Shown here piece by piece: positions 26,001 to 34,350 of a stretch of DNA of 64,000 nucleotides. How positions within the stretch are numbered: the stretch's first letter is position 1; each line of letters opens with the position of its first letter. The DNA is from an uncultured Muribaculaceae bacterium (GTDB lineage: Bacteria > Bacteroidota > Bacteroidia > Bacteroidales > Muribaculaceae). The position numbers were made by a program, and so were the translations under genes. Location: NCBI GenBank assembly GCA_910584055.1, contig CAJTZS010000007.1, positions 46,644 through 110,643 of the forward strand, given 5' to 3'. The notes beneath the pieces were generated by a model, which had not been told where the DNA came from, did no database searches, and saw only the letters and a program-made list of their open reading frames with translations.

Positions 26001-27515
26001 TTATAGACTCCGTTTCACGAAATAAACCCCTTTCCCCGGAAGGAGGTCGGGATATTCGTTGAGTTTCTTTCCGGATACAGTATTGTATACATATAGGGTG
26101 GTCCGGTCTTTTGCCGCGTTGTATAGGTATACTACCGTGCAGTAGTCTTCATCGCGGAGACCCAGGTCTGCGATCTGAACAAAAACATCCAGAATCTCAT
26201 ACTCCGGAGGGAAAGATATCAACGGCTTCAGAGAAGGAGTGAATTCCTCCATCTCATAATAATCGAACTTATAGATTTCGTTTCGCGTGGCATAGAAGCC
26301 ATAGCTTTCACCATATGAACCGAACCAGTGTCTCACATCCTTTACCCATGCGGGTAAGGGAATCACATTCCGGAGTTCTATCGGTTGCACCTTGGTGCCG
26401 ATATAGTTCACGTAGAAATCGTAGATATTGTAATCGTCGCCTGCGCGGCCTATCAGGTAGGCATGATATGGCTTGTTGGAGCCAAGCCCGGTTGCCTCTG
26501 TAAACTCTCCGCAAAGGTAATCAAGTTTCAACGGATTTCCGTTAACCGTTATATACTCCATGTCATCGTTATAGACATGAAAACACCCTATCGTATTGTC
26601 GTTGTGGCGCACAAAGCTGACTTTCTTGAATCTCATCAGATTTTTTGATGAAATTGTCTGGGCAACGTCGCGGCTCTTAATGTACGTCTTGTCATCGAAC
26701 ATCGGCAATTTCCTTTCGAGGCCGTTGAATACATGCAGCACGCCGTTCTTGATCAGATATTTCGATGCTCCGTATCCGAATGTCAGGTCTTTGAAATCAA
26801 GCGGGGTCTCGTTCCCAAGATAGACCCGGCCGTTGACCGGTGCGATTATTTCACCGAAATTATAATCGAGATCGTTATCAGGATCGGCATCGCTCATGCT
26901 GATGCAGTAGCCGTAATCGGGGGCATGGTCGGTGAAGACGGCCAGCTCGTTGGTAGAGTTTAATGCACCGACAAAATTACCCGCGATTTTCTGATCCCCG
27001 CACACGCGTTGGATCATGTTCTCGAAGGTGCGGGTGAAAGCCGTAGGCTCACCGCGCAGCGACATCCATTCCACAGTGTTTTCAGCAGTCTCATAGACAG
27101 CTACATATGTAGGTGAGTAGCCGTTGAGAATACGGATGGTGAACGTTTTTCTGAATTCAAGGTCGTTCACCTTGTTGCGTACCACCAAAACGCCGGGAAT
27201 AACCTTGTTTATGTTATAATCTTCGGGAAGCTTGATTTCCCAGTTCAGATTCTTCTCGGTGGATATCACTTCACTTTTACCTATCAGCCAACGGTATTCG
27301 TAATCCTTCTCGTCCGAACCGTCAGAAACGGATACTGAAGGTGAGCACACGAACGTGTCGCCGAGATATAACGTGTAAGTTTCACTATCAATGCCATCAA
27401 CGGCTAAGACGTGGTCGAATTCCCGTTCCGCGAAGCTGTCGCGGTCGGAAAAGCATGAAGTCATCAGAACCGATGCAGAAAGTATGATGCCAGTGTATAT
27501 CAGTTTCATCTTCAT
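26001..27515 (-). CDS. PKD-like family lipoprotein
   Basis: A 504-residue lipoprotein (lipobox VLMTSC) with an N-terminal PKD-like immunoglobulin fold at about 45-130 (YTLYLGDTFVCSPSVSVSDG; DYEYRWLIGKSEVIST; LVVRNKVNDLEFRKTFTIRI) followed by a 370-residue strand-rich part that may be a propeller. Proteins of this plan accompany SusC, SusD and DUF4843 genes in many Bacteroidales loci. It is probably displayed at the surface and assists ligand capture by the SusCD complex. Its start overlaps the DUF4843 stop by 4 bases; a second in-frame ATG lies at 27509. Confidence 0.82.
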   Translation of the reverse strand: MKMKLIYTGIILSASVLMTSCFSDRDSFAEREFDHVLAVDGIDSETYTLYLGDTFVCSPSVSVSDGSDEKDYEYRWLIGKSEVISTEKNLNWEIKLPEDYNINKVIPGVLVVRNKVNDLEFRKTFTIRILNGYSPTYVAVYETAENTVEWMSLRGEPTAFTRTFENMIQRVCGDQKIAGNFVGALNSTNELAVFTDHAPDYGYCISMSDADPDNDLDYNFGEIIAPVNGRVYLGNETPLDFKDLTFGYGASKYLIKNGVLHVFNGLERKLPMFDDKTYIKSRDVAQTISSKNLMRFKKVSFVRHNDNTIGCFHVYNDDMEYITVNGNPLKLDYLCGEFTEATGLGSNKPYHAYLIGRAGDDYNIYDFYVNYIGTKVQPIELRNVIPLPAWVKDVRHWFGSYGESYGFYATRNEIYKFDYYEMEEFTPSLKPLISFPPEYEILDVFVQIADLGLRDEDYCTVVYLYNAAKDRTTLYVYNTVSGKKLNEYPDLLPGKGVYFVKRSL

Positions 27516-28264
27516 TCGTTGAAATAAATACGGTTACCGTTCTCGTCATATTCCTCATGTTCCAAGAACCATTGAGTGGCGAGGCTTATCCAATAGTCGA
27601 GCTGTATGGTGGCTCCGTTGTCGCGCCAGTCGGGATCCTTGATGCCGCTGATTTCAAGAAAGACAGCGCATTTCTTCGGGTGATACGTGAGTTTGTTGAG
27701 TTTATTGTTGTTTAGCCAGAATGCCGGGGGAGTCTCAAGATTTTTGGTGAAAAGAATCTCGATATATTGGTACTCTGAGATGCCGGCAGTAAAGTTACCG
27801 TTGGGCACAAGTTCCAGATGCAGTTTATAGCTACTTGTCTCGTCCATGGCATCCGTGTGGATGGTTACTCTTACATGATCCTCATACAGCCCTTTATGGA
27901 AAATCTGGGTCTCGTCAAGGGAGTAATGCACATCCTTGACGGCAAATTTTGATTTTTCCGGATTGACTCTTATCCGATATTCGCGATCTCGGTCGTTGTC
28001 GATACGTCCGGAAAGACGGACCGGTATGTCGAAGGTGCATTCTTCGGCATCGGAGCCAAGGAAATGCGCGTTAAAGGAATAGTTCTCCGGATAATCCTCC
28101 TCCGAACCGAAAATCTCGAGCAGGTTTCCGTTTTTGTCTGTCAATGTCTTCGCGAAATTAAGGGAACTTTCCGTGTCGTCGTAAAGATCCAGCTTGTCTT
28201 CCTTGCAGGAAAACAGACTCAAGCCCAAGGCGGCATATATTATAAATTGAATATATTTTTTCAT
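27512..28264 (-). CDS. DUF4843 lipoprotein
   Basis: A 250-residue lipoprotein (lipobox SLFSC, lipidated Cys20) with the DUF4843 plan: an N-terminal strand region (DDTESSLNFAKTLTDKNGNL), a Calx-beta-like middle (CTFDIPVRLSGRIDNDRDRE, then RVNPEKSKFAVKDVHY) and a C-terminal NNNKLNKLTYHPKKCAVFLE block. The family is confined to Bacteroidetes and occurs with SusCD pairs and PKD-like lipoproteins; its molecular job is unknown, most likely part of the surface complex. It follows susD by 8 bases. Confidence 0.88.
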   Translation of the reverse strand: MKKYIQFIIYAALGLSLFSCKEDKLDLYDDTESSLNFAKTLTDKNGNLLEIFGSEEDYPENYSFNAHFLGSDAEECTFDIPVRLSGRIDNDRDREYRIRVNPEKSKFAVKDVHYSLDETQIFHKGLYEDHVRVTIHTDAMDETSSYKLHLELVPNGNFTAGISEYQYIEILFTKNLETPPAFWLNNNKLNKLTYHPKKCAVFLEISGIKDPDWRDNGATIQLDYWISLATQWFLEHEEYDENGNRIYFNE

Positions 28265-28272
28265 CTTTCACT

Positions 28273-29724
28273 TCATTTGGAGCTTCCGTATCCGAAATCT
28301 TCTTCATATTTAGGCAACGGGAACCGGTAGTTCTCACGTTTCATAACCACCACATTTCCGTTGTATCTTCCGTCGTCGATTGCAGACATGTCGTTGCGTT
28401 TGTAATAATAGAGAAGCTGCCCCTCCCCCTTGAACTCGCATATGTATTCATGCGTGATTTCCGACTGGATTTTATCATCTGAAGCGTTTGGCGCCATTTC
28501 TGCGGTCCGCCTTTCCGACTTCATCCTGTTGAGGAGAGTTGTGGCGTTTCCTCCGGTTGTCTTGTCTTTAAGCGCACATTCGGCGGCAAGAAGATACATC
28601 TCTCCAAGTTTAAGCATCGGCACCACCGACGGTTTGTATTTAGAAGCGTCTTCGGTGAGCCTGGAGCGTTGATATTTTATCAGGTTGATTTTGTTGTTGG
28701 CACTGGGGTTTGTATAGATCCAGTTGCGCCGCACATCGTCAGCGTCATAGCAGTTGTCGGACTTTACAAAATCCTGGGAGAGCCCTTCATATGTGGTTCG
28801 GGAGGTTGCGAGCACGGTTTCGGTATATAAACCGAAAACCATTTCCGGCATGAACACCCGGTCAACTTTCAACTCTTTGCCATATAAATCGGTCTCCACT
28901 ATCTCTTCCGGATTTATGAAACGGAACTTGTTGCTGTCAACCACGAGCATGGCGAGGCGGTAGGCTTCCCGGTAATTCTGGCGATACATTTCGATACGGG
29001 CCATCAATGCCGTCACCGCATAATAGTTCATGCGCTGGGTGCGGTCGTATGCCATATACTTGTCATTATATCCGACATCCGCCACTATTGGATCATATTT
29101 AGTCAAAGAAGCCTGCGCCGAGGAAAGGTCTGCAATAAGATTGTTAAGCAATTCCTCGGTGGAGACCTTGTTGCCGATCACAAAACCGAAATCCGTCTTG
29201 AACGGCACATTGGCGGAAGCGGGATTGACACACCATGCGTCGTTGAACATTCTCACGAGATCGAAATACATATAGGCGCGCAACGCCAACGCTTCGGCCA
29301 GCATGACATCGGGCACTCCGCGTTCGAACACCGGGAGGTCCGGTTTCCGCAACTGCTCGATCAGCACGTTGCAGTTCACAATCGTGTTATACATTGTGCC
29401 CCATATCGCGCTTATCGTTTTTTCGCCGGTGTCGGTGGCATACTGGAATTGCACCCATTTGGTGCGGTCTGTCTCATTTTCCGACACCGTATATTGTTGC
29501 GTCAGGGGTTCGAGGGCATACAGCGAGAGGTTCTTTCCATACAGATCCTCTCCTCCCATGCTTATATAGATACCCGACAGCGTAGTGTAGAAACCTTCAC
29601 GAGTCGAAAACATCTCCTCGAAGCCCACTTCGGATTTTGAACCCACATCGAGCCATGAGCACGAAGGGAGCGACATCAATATAAGGACTAAAAAAATATA
29701 TATCGTATTCCTATTCATAATCAT
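28273..29724 (-). CDS. SusD/RagB-family lipoprotein, second pair
   Basis: A 483-residue SusD-type lipoprotein (lipobox SLPSC). Landmarks: SEVGFEEMFSTREGFYTTLS near the N-terminus, MLAEALALRAYMYFDLVRMF, MLKLGEMYLLAAECALKDK, and THEYICEFKGEGQLLYYYKR, the C-terminal helix motif of RagB proteins. It starts 3 bases after its susC stop. The sequence is clearly different from the SusD at 32880 and from that at 3672, so the ligands probably differ. Confidence 0.94.
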   Translation of the reverse strand: MIMNRNTIYIFLVLILMSLPSCSWLDVGSKSEVGFEEMFSTREGFYTTLSGIYISMGGEDLYGKNLSLYALEPLTQQYTVSENETDRTKWVQFQYATDTGEKTISAIWGTMYNTIVNCNVLIEQLRKPDLPVFERGVPDVMLAEALALRAYMYFDLVRMFNDAWCVNPASANVPFKTDFGFVIGNKVSTEELLNNLIADLSSAQASLTKYDPIVADVGYNDKYMAYDRTQRMNYYAVTALMARIEMYRQNYREAYRLAMLVVDSNKFRFINPEEIVETDLYGKELKVDRVFMPEMVFGLYTETVLATSRTTYEGLSQDFVKSDNCYDADDVRRNWIYTNPSANNKINLIKYQRSRLTEDASKYKPSVVPMLKLGEMYLLAAECALKDKTTGGNATTLLNRMKSERRTAEMAPNASDDKIQSEITHEYICEFKGEGQLLYYYKRNDMSAIDDGRYNGNVVVMKRENYRFPLPKYEEDFGYGSSK

Positions 29725-29727
29725 ACG

Positions 29728-32700
29728 TTAAAAATTTACCTGTGCGCTGAAATTTACCGAGCGCGCGAAAGGATAGGACAAACCTCTCTCCTGCCGGATT
29801 GTGGACCAGTAGAAAAGCTCGTTGCATGTCACCGAAAGCCTCACCATTGAAAGGAGCTTCCCGCGCAGCGTTTCGCGCGGGATCGTATAGCTTAGGCGTA
29901 GCGATGTCAGGCTCAGCCGGTTTTCTTTCTGCACGAAGCGTGATGAGGCTTTCGTGCGACTATTGTCATTGATGGCCTTGTAGCGTGCAATGTCTCCCGG
30001 CTGTTTCCACCGCTCGAACAGGGCGCGCTTATCATTGTTGACCATGTAGTCGACATTCTCAATGCGCTGATGAAGAGTATAGTTATAGCGGTCAGCTCCG
30101 AAAGAATAATTGAGGTTTGTGCCTATCTCCCATGTCTTATACCGCAGGTTGATTCCGAAATACCCCTGAAGGATTGGCTCGGTGACTCCTACCGGCACCT
30201 GGTCGTCTGCACTCCAGACGAGGGTCTTCTCTCCGTTCTTGTTGAGGAATATCTCTTTCCCCGTGCCGGGATCGATACCTAAGCTTCTCACTGCATAGAT
30301 TGTATTCATGGATTCACCTTCCTTGAAAAGGAACACAGTGGTATACTCGTTCTTTTCGTCATTCTGGATGCGGTCGTTGATAGTTTCATTATACTTCTTC
30401 AGCGTGTCGGAGATCTTGGTGATGCGGTTTCGGTTGTGAGTTCCGTTGAGTGTGAAGTTGAGGAGAATATCCTTTGTGCGAACGGGCACATAACTGATGC
30501 TGAAATCAACCCCTCTGTTAGCTACATCGCCCATATTGGTCTTGTAGGAACTGAAACCGATTGAGGGCGCTATGGTTATGTCGGTCAGATTGCCTGTCGT
30601 CGTATTGTAATAATAGTTGAAATCGAAATTCAGCTTATTGTTGAACAATGTGGCATCCACTCCGATATTGCGGTTGAATGTCCGCTGCCCCCTCAGGTCG
30701 GGATTCCCCAAGGTATTGATGATGGCTCCGAAGAAACCTCCGTAGACTGGAGTCTGGTAATAGTATAGGCTCGCGGCCTGGTTGCGCGAGAAATTCTGGT
30801 TGCCGGTGACACCTATGTTCCCCCTTACTGCGATTTTTGCGAAGGTTTCGTTCCCTTTGAGGAATTTCTCATTGTTGGCATTCCATCTGACACCTGCCGA
30901 CCAGTAAGGGGCGGTCTGTTGATTCTTGCCGTAAAGGGAAGATCCGTCCATGCGGGCTGTAACGTCCACAAGGTAACGGTTGTCGTAGGAATAGCTCAGA
31001 TTGGTGAACGCTCCAAGCGAACGGGTGGTGGATTCTATGCCTGACGGACGTCCGTATTGTTCATATTGGGCGCCATACGAAAGATAATCAAGCGCATCCC
31101 CCATAAAACCAGTGACGATATAGCCGTCGCTGTTACTCTGTGATTCCCTGATTTCACCTCCGAGAATCGCCTGAATATCATGCACTCCTAACGATTTGGT
31201 ATAGGAAGCCACGATGTTGCCGCTGTATGAAAGAGTGTGGGTGTTGCTTAGGGTGTATTTGCCACGGTTATAAAGCACGTCCGGGTTGTTGATGCTGTTG
31301 TCGTTGTCGTTTATGTAATTGAAACTCATCGGCGAAAGAAAAATGTCAGTGCGGTCGAAGTCGTAGGATATCGAAAAACTTCCTTTAATCCTCAATCCAG
31401 GAAACACCGACCAATTGATGCTGGTGTTATTCCTGAATCCTAAGTTCTCCCCTTTGTTATAACTGTTGAGATACTTGGCTTCATAGACCGGTGATTGCTG
31501 GATCGGCGAAACGCCCAGCTCCATCCCTTCCGGAGCTATGTTCGTGAGCGAAAGCGTCCTATAATAGTTGCCGTCGGCATCTTTCTCCCGAAAGTATGGC
31601 AATGCCGAGGTGTAAGAAGAGAAAGAGCCATAGGGCGATTCCGCGCTTGTGATCATGCTGAACTGCATGTCGTTGGTGATAAATATCTTATCGGAGGAAT
31701 ACATGAATTTCGTCCCCGCTTCGTATGTGGAGCGGTTGGAACCTTTCATCACACCGTTTGTGTTTCCGTATCCCAGATTGATGGAATAGCGCATATTACC
31801 GTTCTCTTTGCTGAACTTTTTTACGCTTCCGTCAATGAATACGGAATGTTTCTGCTGGAAACCCACCTGAAGCGGTTTGGAGAGCCAGTAGGTATCAACA
31901 CCCCGCATAATCTCCTGCCTGATAAAATTATAGGAGTTGAGTTTGTTTCCCGGATCCTCGCCCGGTTCTGCCGCATCGAAAACTCCGGCTGCTTTCTGGA
32001 ATTCAAGAAGTTCGGCTGCATTCATTAAGTTGTATGAAGTGAGGTCGGGAATCTGCATGCCGCAGTTGAGGGTATAGCTCACGCGCAACACTCCCGATTC
32101 AGGACTCTTAGTCTCGATAACCACCACTCCATTGGCCGCACGAGATCCGTATACAGCCGAAGCGGAAGCATCCTTGAGGATTCTGACGCTTGCTATGCGG
32201 TTCATATCAAGGTCATAGACTTTTTGAACCGATACCTCGAAACCGTCGAGGATAAATATAGGGAGGCTCGTGACGGTCTGAAGATTGCTCTGCGATATGT
32301 CGGGCATGCTGTTCTGACCGCGTATTTCTATCTGATCCGGGATATGATTGGGGTCGGAGCCGAACATTCCTTTGGGGTCCATCACCTGGAAGGAGGGGTC
32401 GAACACTTTCAGCCCATCGAAGAAATTAGTGTTGTTCACGGCTCGCAGATCATCTCCGTTGACATATACCGCCGTCCCCGTGAAGCTATCTTTAGCTTTG
32501 CTGTAATATCCTATCACCACAGCGTCCTCCATCTCCACTTCATTTACCTCCATTTTGAAATTGAGATGACTCTTTCCATTGGGGCGCAATGTCTTTTTCT
32601 TATAACCCATGAATGTTGCTGTGACACGGTTGTTGGGTGAATCGAGCCATAAATTGAAGCGTCCCTCGTTGTCGGTCACTGCGCTTCTCTTTTTTAGGTT

Positions 32701-32871
32701 GGGTTCGTCTTGATATACCACCACACCGGCCATAGGCTCATCCTTCTCATCAAGTACGAGCCCCGACAACCTGAATCGTTGTTGTGCGAACATTGTCTGC
32801 GTCAAACAAAGTATTGCCGCCGCCAGCATCAGACATGTCATGATATGTTTGTTCAGTTTCATGATTTTCAT
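29728..32871 (-). CDS. SusC/RagA TonB-dependent transporter, second pair
   Basis: A 1047-residue outer-membrane importer. After the signal peptide (MFAQ) comes the carboxypeptidase-regulatory-like domain (LSGLVLDEKDEPMAGVVVYQ), the connector VEMEDAVVIGYYSKAKDSFTG, a plug (IEIRGQNSMPDI; LPIFILDGFEV; SVRILKDASASAVYGSRAAN) and a barrel ending VNFSAQVNF. There is no STN domain, so unlike the SusC at 239 it is not wired to a FecR/sigma pair by sequence. It follows the upstream susD by 8 bases. With the 28273 SusD, DUF4843 and PKD-like proteins it makes a four-part surface complex. Confidence 0.95.
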   Translation of the reverse strand: MKIMKLNKHIMTCLMLAAAILCLTQTMFAQQRFRLSGLVLDEKDEPMAGVVVYQDEPNLKKRSAVTDNEGRFNLWLDSPNNRVTATFMGYKKKTLRPNGKSHLNFKMEVNEVEMEDAVVIGYYSKAKDSFTGTAVYVNGDDLRAVNNTNFFDGLKVFDPSFQVMDPKGMFGSDPNHIPDQIEIRGQNSMPDISQSNLQTVTSLPIFILDGFEVSVQKVYDLDMNRIASVRILKDASASAVYGSRAANGVVVIETKSPESGVLRVSYTLNCGMQIPDLTSYNLMNAAELLEFQKAAGVFDAAEPGEDPGNKLNSYNFIRQEIMRGVDTYWLSKPLQVGFQQKHSVFIDGSVKKFSKENGNMRYSINLGYGNTNGVMKGSNRSTYEAGTKFMYSSDKIFITNDMQFSMITSAESPYGSFSSYTSALPYFREKDADGNYYRTLSLTNIAPEGMELGVSPIQQSPVYEAKYLNSYNKGENLGFRNNTSINWSVFPGLRIKGSFSISYDFDRTDIFLSPMSFNYINDNDNSINNPDVLYNRGKYTLSNTHTLSYSGNIVASYTKSLGVHDIQAILGGEIRESQSNSDGYIVTGFMGDALDYLSYGAQYEQYGRPSGIESTTRSLGAFTNLSYSYDNRYLVDVTARMDGSSLYGKNQQTAPYWSAGVRWNANNEKFLKGNETFAKIAVRGNIGVTGNQNFSRNQAASLYYYQTPVYGGFFGAIINTLGNPDLRGQRTFNRNIGVDATLFNNKLNFDFNYYYNTTTGNLTDITIAPSIGFSSYKTNMGDVANRGVDFSISYVPVRTKDILLNFTLNGTHNRNRITKISDTLKKYNETINDRIQNDEKNEYTTVFLFKEGESMNTIYAVRSLGIDPGTGKEIFLNKNGEKTLVWSADDQVPVGVTEPILQGYFGINLRYKTWEIGTNLNYSFGADRYNYTLHQRIENVDYMVNNDKRALFERWKQPGDIARYKAINDNSRTKASSRFVQKENRLSLTSLRLSYTIPRETLRGKLLSMVRLSVTCNELFYWSTIRQERGLSYPFARSVNFSAQVNF

Positions 32872-32879
32872 TTAGGCGT

Positions 32880-34337
32880 TTAAAGGGCGTTTTCAGGAAC
32901 AGGCGGGGTGTATTTCTTGCTGTCCATTTCGATAGTGGAACCGTCGAATGCTGAAATGCGGCTATGGTTAAGGCGTTTGTGATAGAAAAAGAGCTGACCT
33001 TCGCCCCAGAATTCCCGCGCATATTCTTCGGCGATGGCTTCGCGCACCGCAACTTTGTCGAGGGTGCCCGATTGCTGCCTTGAGGCAACATATGACGCGC
33101 CCTTGCTTGTCTCCATGTCGATGAGCCATTGCGCCGCCAGTTCCGGCCTGTCGGTTTCGTTTAAGCTTTCGGCAGCTATAAGGGCAACTTCTCCGAGTTT
33201 GATGAATGGTATGCGCACCGGAAGGCTTGTCGTTTCTTGCCCGGTAGTCTTGTTATAGTCTATCAGCAGTGACTCCTTGCCGAATTTACCCGACATTACG
33301 TATTCATTGCCTCCTTCTGCATTGAACCAGGCGCGATAACGAATGTCGCTCGCCTCCGGAAATATATACCTCAATCCGGTACGGGTCTTTATCTTCCGCT
33401 CGGCAAACATTCGCTCCGCCACTTCCGTCAGACCATCGGGAGGGGACGCAATCCCGAATATATGCTCCCTCGAAAAACTGAAATCCGGTCCATACTTTCC
33501 GGGCGTGAAGTAATAAAACACCTGATTTCTTGTCTCTACATTCCGCAAATGATTGAAGGTCTCATCTGCATATTGGAATGCATCGGTGTAGTTGCCTTCG
33601 TATAATGAAACCCTTGCGAGCATGGCTGTCACGGCATAATAGTTCATTTCAAACGTGCGCAGGCGGCTGTCGATTTCTCCGGGAGTTATGGGATGCAGAC
33701 TTATACCGGTCAATATAGGGTCATGCGGCTTCAGCAATTCTGTCGCGTGTCTCAAATCGGATTTTATGAGAGATAGAAGATCAACCGTTGTCAATGGGGC
33801 TCCCACCGCAGTGCCGAAATCAGTCATGTAGGGGAGTGCCGCATAATTGGGGTTTTCGTTCAGGGAGGGGTGAAAGAGACGCAACAGTTCGAAATGCAGT
33901 GCACCCCTGAGTGCATAAGCTTCGCCGGTGATAATTTCTTTCTGTCCTTTGTTGTAGAACACCACATCTGTAGCTTCTATCTCCTTGATGAGTTTATTGG
34001 TGCAGGATATTGCGTGATACATTTCTTTCCATATTGCCGAAAGTATGCCGTTGCGCTCTATGGCTGCATAATCGAATTTGCTGTATGCCCTTGTGTTTTC
34101 ATCTACGGGCACAAAGTTCTGGCCCATGAATTCAAGCATCCCCACTGAAAGGTTCTCACCATACAATGCAGGTTGGCGCAACTGCGTGTAGATATCGGTC
34201 AGGGCGTTGTAGAAGGAATTCTCGTCTTCGAAAAACTTCTTGTCGGTCACGCTGGTGTTATCCGATGGCGCATCAAACCAGTCGGAACACGAAGTCGTGG
34301 CAAGAAGAAGCAGCGATATGTATATGATTTTTTTCAT
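32880..34337 (-). CDS. SusD/RagB-family lipoprotein, first pair
   Basis: A 485-residue SusD-type lipoprotein. I use the ATG at 34337, giving MKKIIYISLLLLATTSCSDW with lipobox TTSC; upstream in-frame codons run into the preceding susC gene. Landmarks: DNTSVTDKKFFEDENSFYNA, AYALRGALHFELLRLF, FIKLGEVALIAAESLNETDR, and IAEEYAREFWGEGQLFFYHK. It begins 13 bases after the short susC and ends 8 bases before the next susC, so both SusCD pairs belong to one transcript. Confidence 0.93.
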   Translation of the reverse strand: MKKIIYISLLLLATTSCSDWFDAPSDNTSVTDKKFFEDENSFYNALTDIYTQLRQPALYGENLSVGMLEFMGQNFVPVDENTRAYSKFDYAAIERNGILSAIWKEMYHAISCTNKLIKEIEATDVVFYNKGQKEIITGEAYALRGALHFELLRLFHPSLNENPNYAALPYMTDFGTAVGAPLTTVDLLSLIKSDLRHATELLKPHDPILTGISLHPITPGEIDSRLRTFEMNYYAVTAMLARVSLYEGNYTDAFQYADETFNHLRNVETRNQVFYYFTPGKYGPDFSFSREHIFGIASPPDGLTEVAERMFAERKIKTRTGLRYIFPEASDIRYRAWFNAEGGNEYVMSGKFGKESLLIDYNKTTGQETTSLPVRIPFIKLGEVALIAAESLNETDRPELAAQWLIDMETSKGASYVASRQQSGTLDKVAVREAIAEEYAREFWGEGQLFFYHKRLNHSRISAFDGSTIEMDSKKYTPPVPENAL

Positions 34338-34350
34338 TGTTGTCGGTGAG